From assembly GCF_014898175.1 (NCBI RefSeq), contig NZ_CP062948.1, positions 1 through 64,000 of the forward strand: a DNA stretch of 64,000 bases, written 5' to 3'. Positions 60,156-64,000 of this stretch are shown in pieces. Position 1 is the stretch's first letter, and each line of letters opens with the position of its first letter. This DNA comes from Bifidobacterium lemurum. Lineage in GTDB: Bacteria; Actinomycetota; Actinomycetes; Actinomycetales; Bifidobacteriaceae. The position numbers and the translations under genes are program-made. The notes under the pieces are model-generated. The model ran no database searches, was not told where the DNA came from, and saw nothing but the letters and a program-made list of their open reading frames with translations.

Positions 60156-61584
60156 TGGCCCGAACCCACCGCCGCGCCGCTTCGGCGAAGCGGTCGCCGC
60201 GGTCCGCGTAGGAGACGAACTGGTCCATGGAGGCGCAGGCCGGCGCCATCAGCACCACATCGCCCGCCTGGGCATAGGCGCCGCAGGCCTCGATGGCGCG
60301 GTCCATCACCGTGTCGTTGTCGGACGGGTCGACCACCGTCAGGGGAATGTCCGGCGCCTGGGTGCGGAAGGCCTCCAGCATCGCCTGCTGGTCCACGCCG
60401 ATGACCACCGCGGCTTTGATGGTATGGGCCTGGTCGCGCACCAAATCCTCGAACCGCCCGCCTTTGGCCAATCCTCCGGCGATCCACACCACCGACTTGT
60501 CCGCGAAGCTCGACAGCGAGGCTTTGGCCGCGTGGGCGTTGGTGGCTTTGGAATCGTCGACGAAGCGAATGTCGCCGCCCTCCACATGCGCGGTGGCGAC
60601 CGTGGCGATGCGGTGGCCGCCCGGGGAGAAGGATTCCAGCGCCTCCAGGCAGCGCTCCGCGTCGGCGCCCAGACCGAGGGCCAAAGCCAACGCGGCCAAC
60701 GCGTCCGCCAGCAGATGCGGGTAGATGGTACCGTCCGGCTCGCACAGATGGGTGAATCGGCTCACCTCCGACAGCCGAACCGGCTCGCCGTTCCCCGACA
60801 CCAGACCGCTGCGATCCTCGATCCAACCGTCGCGCACGCCCAACTCCCCCTCAAGCGGCGCATCCAACGTGAAACCGACCCTGCGGCACCCCTCGGCCAC
60901 GGGGGCCTGCGCGGCCAACGCGCTCACCACCGCGTCCTGCGCGTTGTAGACGATCGCGCGCCGTGCGCCACGGAACACCTTGGCCTTGTCGGCGGCGTAC
61001 CGTTCGCGCCCGCCATGCCAGTCGAGGTGGTCGTCGGCGATATTGGTGATGGCCGCGCATTCCAACGCGACGCTTTCGGTGAAATGCATCTGGAACGAGC
61101 TGAGCTCCACGCACAGCACGTCGTTGTCGGGGTTGAGCGCCGCATGCGAAAGCGTGCGCGAGATGTCGCCCGCCGCGATATTGCCCGCCACGGGAGCGTT
61201 CAGCCCACAGGCGGTCAGCATGGCCGAGACCATCTCGGTGGTGGAGGTTTTGCCGTTGGTGCCGGTGATGCCGATCCATGGGGCGGGCCTGCCGGTGCGC
61301 GCGTTGTCCGCCCGCAGCATCCACGCGAACTCGACCTCGCTGTAGACGGGGATGCCGCGGCGTTCGGCCTCACGCACGAACGGCGTGGCCGGGCTGAACG
61401 CCGGCGAGCTCATCACCATGTCGACACGGTCCCACTCCACCGCGTCGAAGGAACGCAGATCGGCGTCCTCGCAACGCTCGTCGACGGTGATGACACCGCC
61501 GGCGCGGGAGGCGAGCACGGAGGCGAGATTGCGCCCCGATACACCCAGACCCGCGATCAGCACGGTCGCGTTCGCCAATTCCAT
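60142..61584 (-). CDS. murD: UDP-N-acetylmuramoylalanine--D-glutamate ligase
   Basis: 480 aa. The N-domain has [20 protein letters not shown] and [16 protein letters not shown]. The ATP loop is [40 protein letters not shown] and [20 protein letters not shown] follow, and the C-domain has [20 protein letters not shown] and [20 protein letters not shown] with the MurD-specific end. Adds D-Glu to UDP-MurNAc-L-Ala. Complete, and overlaps ftsW. Confidence 0.95.
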   Translation of the reverse strand: MELANATVLIAGLGVSGRNLASVLASRAGGVITVDERCEDADLRSFDAVEWDRVDMVMSSPAFSPATPFVREAERRGIPVYSEVEFAWMLRADNARTGRPAPWIGITGTNGKTSTTEMVSAMLTACGLNAPVAGNIAAGDISRTLSHAALNPDNDVLCVELSSFQMHFTESVALECAAITNIADDHLDWHGGRERYAADKAKVFRGARRAIVYNAQDAVVSALAAQAPVAEGCRRVGFTLDAPLEGELGVRDGWIEDRSGLVSGNGEPVRLSEVSRFTHLCEPDGTIYPHLLADALAALALALGLGADAERCLEALESFSPGGHRIATVATAHVEGGDIRFVDDSKATNAHAAKASLSSFADKSVVWIAGGLAKGGRFEDLVRDQAHTIKAAVVIGVDQQAMLEAFRTQAPDIPLTVVDPSDNDTVMDRAIEACGAYAQAGDVVLMAPACASMDQFVSYADRGDRFAEAARRWVRANGVG

Positions 61585-61642
61585 ACGTTCCTCCTTGCGC
61601 CGCCCGGGCGGCTGTCCTCAACGGCCGACTTGCGTGTTTCCG

Positions 61643-62746
61643 TCAGCCGAGCAGATTGGAGCGGGCCACCCAGTCGCCGTAGAAGATCACCACGCCGACG
61701 AGCACGAACATCAGCTCGATCATCCAAAAACGGACCACGACCTTGGTTTCGGTCCATCCTTTGAGTTCGAAATGATGGTGCACCGGCGCCATCTTGAACA
61801 CACGGCGGTGCGTCATCTTGAAATAGCCCACTTGGATGACGTCGCTCATCGCCTCGATCACGTACAGGCCGCCCACGATCACCGCGAGGAACTCGGTGTG
61901 GGTGGCGATGGACAGGGCCGCGAACAGTCCGCCCAAGGCCAGCGATCCGGTGTCTCCCATGAAGATGGACGCGGGATTGGAGTTGTACCACAGGAATCCG
62001 AAGCAGGCCACGGCGGCGCATACCGCGATGATGGTCAGATCGAGCGGATCGGAGACGGCATAGGAGTACCCTTCGTGCCCGCTGCCCTTGAGATGGTAGC
62101 TTTCCCAGAACGCGATGACCGCGTATCCGGCGAAGGCGATCATCGACGAGCCCGCGGCCAGACCGTCGAGGCCGTCGGTGAGGTTCACCGCGTTCGTCCA
62201 CGCGGTCATCAGGAAGTTCACCCAGATGACGAACAGAACCGTGGCCACCAACTCGCCGGCGAATTCAAAGCTGAAGAACGGCTGCTCGATGAAGCTCATG
62301 CCGGCCTGAGCGCTGGGGAAACCCGATTTGGTGGGCACGACCAGAGCCAGCACCGCGTAGATGGTGCCGAGGATGAACTGGCCCGCGAACTTGCCCGCCA
62401 CGGACAATCCCTCGTTCTGCTTCTTGCGCACCTTGGCGAAATCGTCGATGAAACCGAGCACGCCCATCGACAGCATGGCGAACAGCACCAGCACGGCGGA
62501 CCATGACAGCTGCTCGCCGCGCGCCAGGCACCGGTAGAGCGCCGAGGAGCCCCATCCCGCGACGATGGCGATGTTGATGACCACGCCGCCGAGCGTCGGC
62601 GTGCCACGCTTGACCTGGTGGGATTGCGGTCCGTCCTGGCGAATGTACTGGCCGTAATGCAGACGGTTCACCAGACGAATCAGCAGCGGCGTGCCGACGA
62701 TGGTGACGACCAGCGACACCAGCATTCCAATGATCAGCGCAATCAC
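61643..62746 (-). CDS. mraY: Phospho-N-acetylmuramoyl-pentapeptide transferase
   Basis: 367 aa with ten membrane segments; makes lipid I. The first loop has DGPQSHQVKRGTPTLGGVVI; GVLGFIDDFAKVRKKQNEGL is the Asp-Asp signature. NAVNLTDGLDGLAAGSSMIA is the catalytic NLTDGLDGLA motif, NPASIFMGDTGSLALGGLFA the third, and HRRVFKMAPVHHHFELKGWT the His loop. The start is GTG at 62746. Lies between murF and murD in the standard order. Confidence 0.95.
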   Translation of the reverse strand: MIALIIGMLVSLVVTIVGTPLLIRLVNRLHYGQYIRQDGPQSHQVKRGTPTLGGVVINIAIVAGWGSSALYRCLARGEQLSWSAVLVLFAMLSMGVLGFIDDFAKVRKKQNEGLSVAGKFAGQFILGTIYAVLALVVPTKSGFPSAQAGMSFIEQPFFSFEFAGELVATVLFVIWVNFLMTAWTNAVNLTDGLDGLAAGSSMIAFAGYAVIAFWESYHLKGSGHEGYSYAVSDPLDLTIIAVCAAVACFGFLWYNSNPASIFMGDTGSLALGGLFAALSIATHTEFLAVIVGGLYVIEAMSDVIQVGYFKMTHRRVFKMAPVHHHFELKGWTETKVVVRFWMIELMFVLVGVVIFYGDWVARSNLLG

Positions 62747-62765
62747 GTGAGGCTCTCCATCTCTT

Positions 62766-64000
62766 CTATCGGTTGTTCGTCCCGGCGGCCCACCGCTCGG
62801 CGAGGGCGCTCAATCCCGACGCGTGCGATCCCTTGAGCAGCACCACGGCATCCGGATGAGAGGCGGCCATATCCATCACCAGACGGTCCGCCTGATCGAT
62901 ATCCGAAACCAAGTCTATCGACACCTTGTCATCGCCCGCGTCGACGCGCTCTTTTTTTGCCCCTTCGGCCAACGCTTCGGCCAGAGCGTCGAGGCTCGCG
63001 TCGCCCGATCCGCCGACCGCGACGATGGCGTCCACCCCCAACGAGGCGGCGTACGCACCCACCTGGGCGTGCAGCTCCGCGCCGTCGCCGCCGAGCTCGA
63101 GCATGGCGCCGAGCACGGCCACGCGATACAGCGGTTTGTCCGCTCCCCAGGCCGCCAACCCGTCCAATCCGGCCTTCATCGAATCGGGATTGGCGTTGAA
63201 GGAATCATCGATCAGCGTGAACCCGGCCGCGCCGCGCGTCACCTGGCTGACGGCCATGCGATGCGGGCTGATGCGCTGCTGCGCGCCCAACGTTTCGGCG
63301 ATGTCGGTCGGGCTCATGCCGAAATGCAGGGCGACGCCCGCGGCCGCCAACGCGTTCATCACGTTGTGCCGGCCGGAGATGCCCAGACGCACCGGCGCCT
63401 CGCCCTCCGGCGTGCGCATGACGAAGCCGGCGCGGTCGCGCTCGTCCATCACGATATCGGCGGCGCTCACCGTATGGTCCGCGTCGGTGTGGTCGACGCC
63501 GAACCAAAGGACCCCTCCCTCGGCGAGATCCGCCATGGCGGCGGCGTGGTCGTCGTCGGCGTTGAGCACGGCGAGGCCTCCCGGCACCAGACCGCGCACG
63601 ATTTCGCTTTTCGCCTGTGCGACATGTTCCCGCGAGCCGAATTCACCCAGATGCGCGACGCCGACTTTGAGCACGATGGCCACGTCGGGCGGGGCGATGC
63701 GGGTCAGGCTGGCGATTTCGCCGAGATGGCTGGCTCCCATCTCCGCCACGAAGAAACGTGTGTCGCGATCGACCTTCAGCGCCGTCAACGGCAGGCCGAT
63801 CTCGTTGTTGAAGGAGCCGACCGGCGCGACGGTGTCGCCCAAACGGCCCAGCAGCGCGGACAACAGGTCCTTGGTGGTGGTTTTGCCCACCGATCCGGTC
63901 AGGCCGATGATGTCGAACGGTTCGTCCATGGCCTTGCGCAACGCGATATTGCGCGCGGCGAGCGCCCCCAACGCGGCGACCGTGTCGTCGACGACGATCT
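62766..64000 (-). CDS. murF: UDP-N-acetylmuramoyl-tripeptide--D-alanyl-D-alanine ligase, N-terminus off the right edge
   Basis: The visible 411 residues begin inside the N-domain (IVVDDTVAALGALAARNIAL). The ATP loop is IIGLTGSVGKTTTKDLLSAL, then FNNEIGLPLTALKVDRDTRF and VAEMGASHLGEIASLTRIAP. GRHNVMNALAAAGVALHF, FTLIDDSFNANPDSMKAGLD and VAVLGAMLELGGDGAELHAQ complete the MurF pattern. Adds D-Ala-D-Ala to the muramyl tripeptide. The frame stays open to base 64000; roughly the first 70-80 residues are missing. It precedes mraY by 19 bases. Confidence 0.94.
   Translation of the reverse strand, partial: IVVDDTVAALGALAARNIALRKAMDEPFDIIGLTGSVGKTTTKDLLSALLGRLGDTVAPVGSFNNEIGLPLTALKVDRDTRFFVAEMGASHLGEIASLTRIAPPDVAIVLKVGVAHLGEFGSREHVAQAKSEIVRGLVPGGLAVLNADDDHAAAMADLAEGGVLWFGVDHTDADHTVSAADIVMDERDRAGFVMRTPEGEAPVRLGISGRHNVMNALAAAGVALHFGMSPTDIAETLGAQQRISPHRMAVSQVTRGAAGFTLIDDSFNANPDSMKAGLDGLAAWGADKPLYRVAVLGAMLELGGDGAELHAQVGAYAASLGVDAIVAVGGSGDASLDALAEALAEGAKKERVDAGDDKVSIDLVSDIDQADRLVMDMAASHPDAVVLLKGSHASGLSALAERWAAGTNNR

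Noticed and set aside
1..64000. tRNA, rRNA, CRISPR arrays, transposases, integrases or prophage genes
   Set aside because: None recognised. The only structural RNA seen is tmRNA; the tyrosine recombinases are Xer-type housekeeping proteins.

Overview
The window is from a high-G+C actinobacterium, almost certainly a Bifidobacterium. Support comes from the murF-mraY-murD-ftsW-murG-murC-ftsQ order, an ssrA (tmRNA) gene whose frame encodes the tag AKSNRTEFALAA, infC-rpmI-rplT beside a parA/scpA/scpB/xerD block, a 24-residue bL37-type ribosomal protein, and an ABC-importer/NagA/NagB amino-sugar locus run by ROK regulators. The species cannot be named from the sequence. All functional calls rest on motif and family recognition by eye; no database search was run.

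Layout. 1-5.8 kb: a truncated oligopeptide-binding lipoprotein gene, a transglutaminase-like gene, a XerC-type recombinase and a small conserved gene. All four are interrupted by single-base frameshifts, about 15 in total, while codon sense on either side is kept; no such damage is visible after 5.8 kb. 5.8-13.3 kb: pheA-tyrA, a small membrane protein, typA, and an nrtR-like regulator with a NiaP-like MFS transporter behind a 25-bp near-perfect operator palindrome. 13.3-20.3 kb: chromosome segregation genes (scpB, scpA, parA, xerD), the infC-rpmI-rplT operon, and a membrane-anchored spermidine-synthase-like protein. 20.4-26.4 kb: thiamine pyrophosphokinase, gap, ispH, galM, bL37, and an ECF sigma factor overlapping a small Cys-rich protein. 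26.5-37.2 kb: a Lys/Orn-type murE and a FemAB-type bridge enzyme, smc, folC, an Xaa-Pro aminopeptidase and a Nudix hydrolase.

37.4-52.7 kb is an amino-sugar/glycan locus. On the minus strand, in transcription order, it holds an alpha-helical protein, a parallel beta-helix protein, nagB, nagA, a sugar-binding lipoprotein, two permeases, a ROK repressor and a GH20 hexosaminidase. On the plus strand are two more ROK regulators and a PfkB sugar kinase. The helical/beta-helix pair resembles the two-part GH136 lacto-N-biosidase system (chaperone plus beta-helix hydrolase), with the catalytic Asp-x6-Asp spacing, but neither protein has a visible export signal. An intracellular GH136-like pair feeding GlcNAc-6-P to NagA/NagB is the most interesting proposal here.

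52.9-64 kb: tmRNA, a divergent HXXEE membrane protein/TetR pair with a shared palindrome, then the division and cell-wall cluster running off the right end in murF.

A second theme is repeats. A family of about 40-bp palindromic elements (GTCATYCYGAGCG...GTCGARGRATCTC) occurs singly or as facing pairs in several intergenic regions. It also sits in frame inside pheA and smc. Two unrelated long hairpins (132 and 112 nt) and a duplicated gene start (61 bp) lie near 34.5-37.4 kb.
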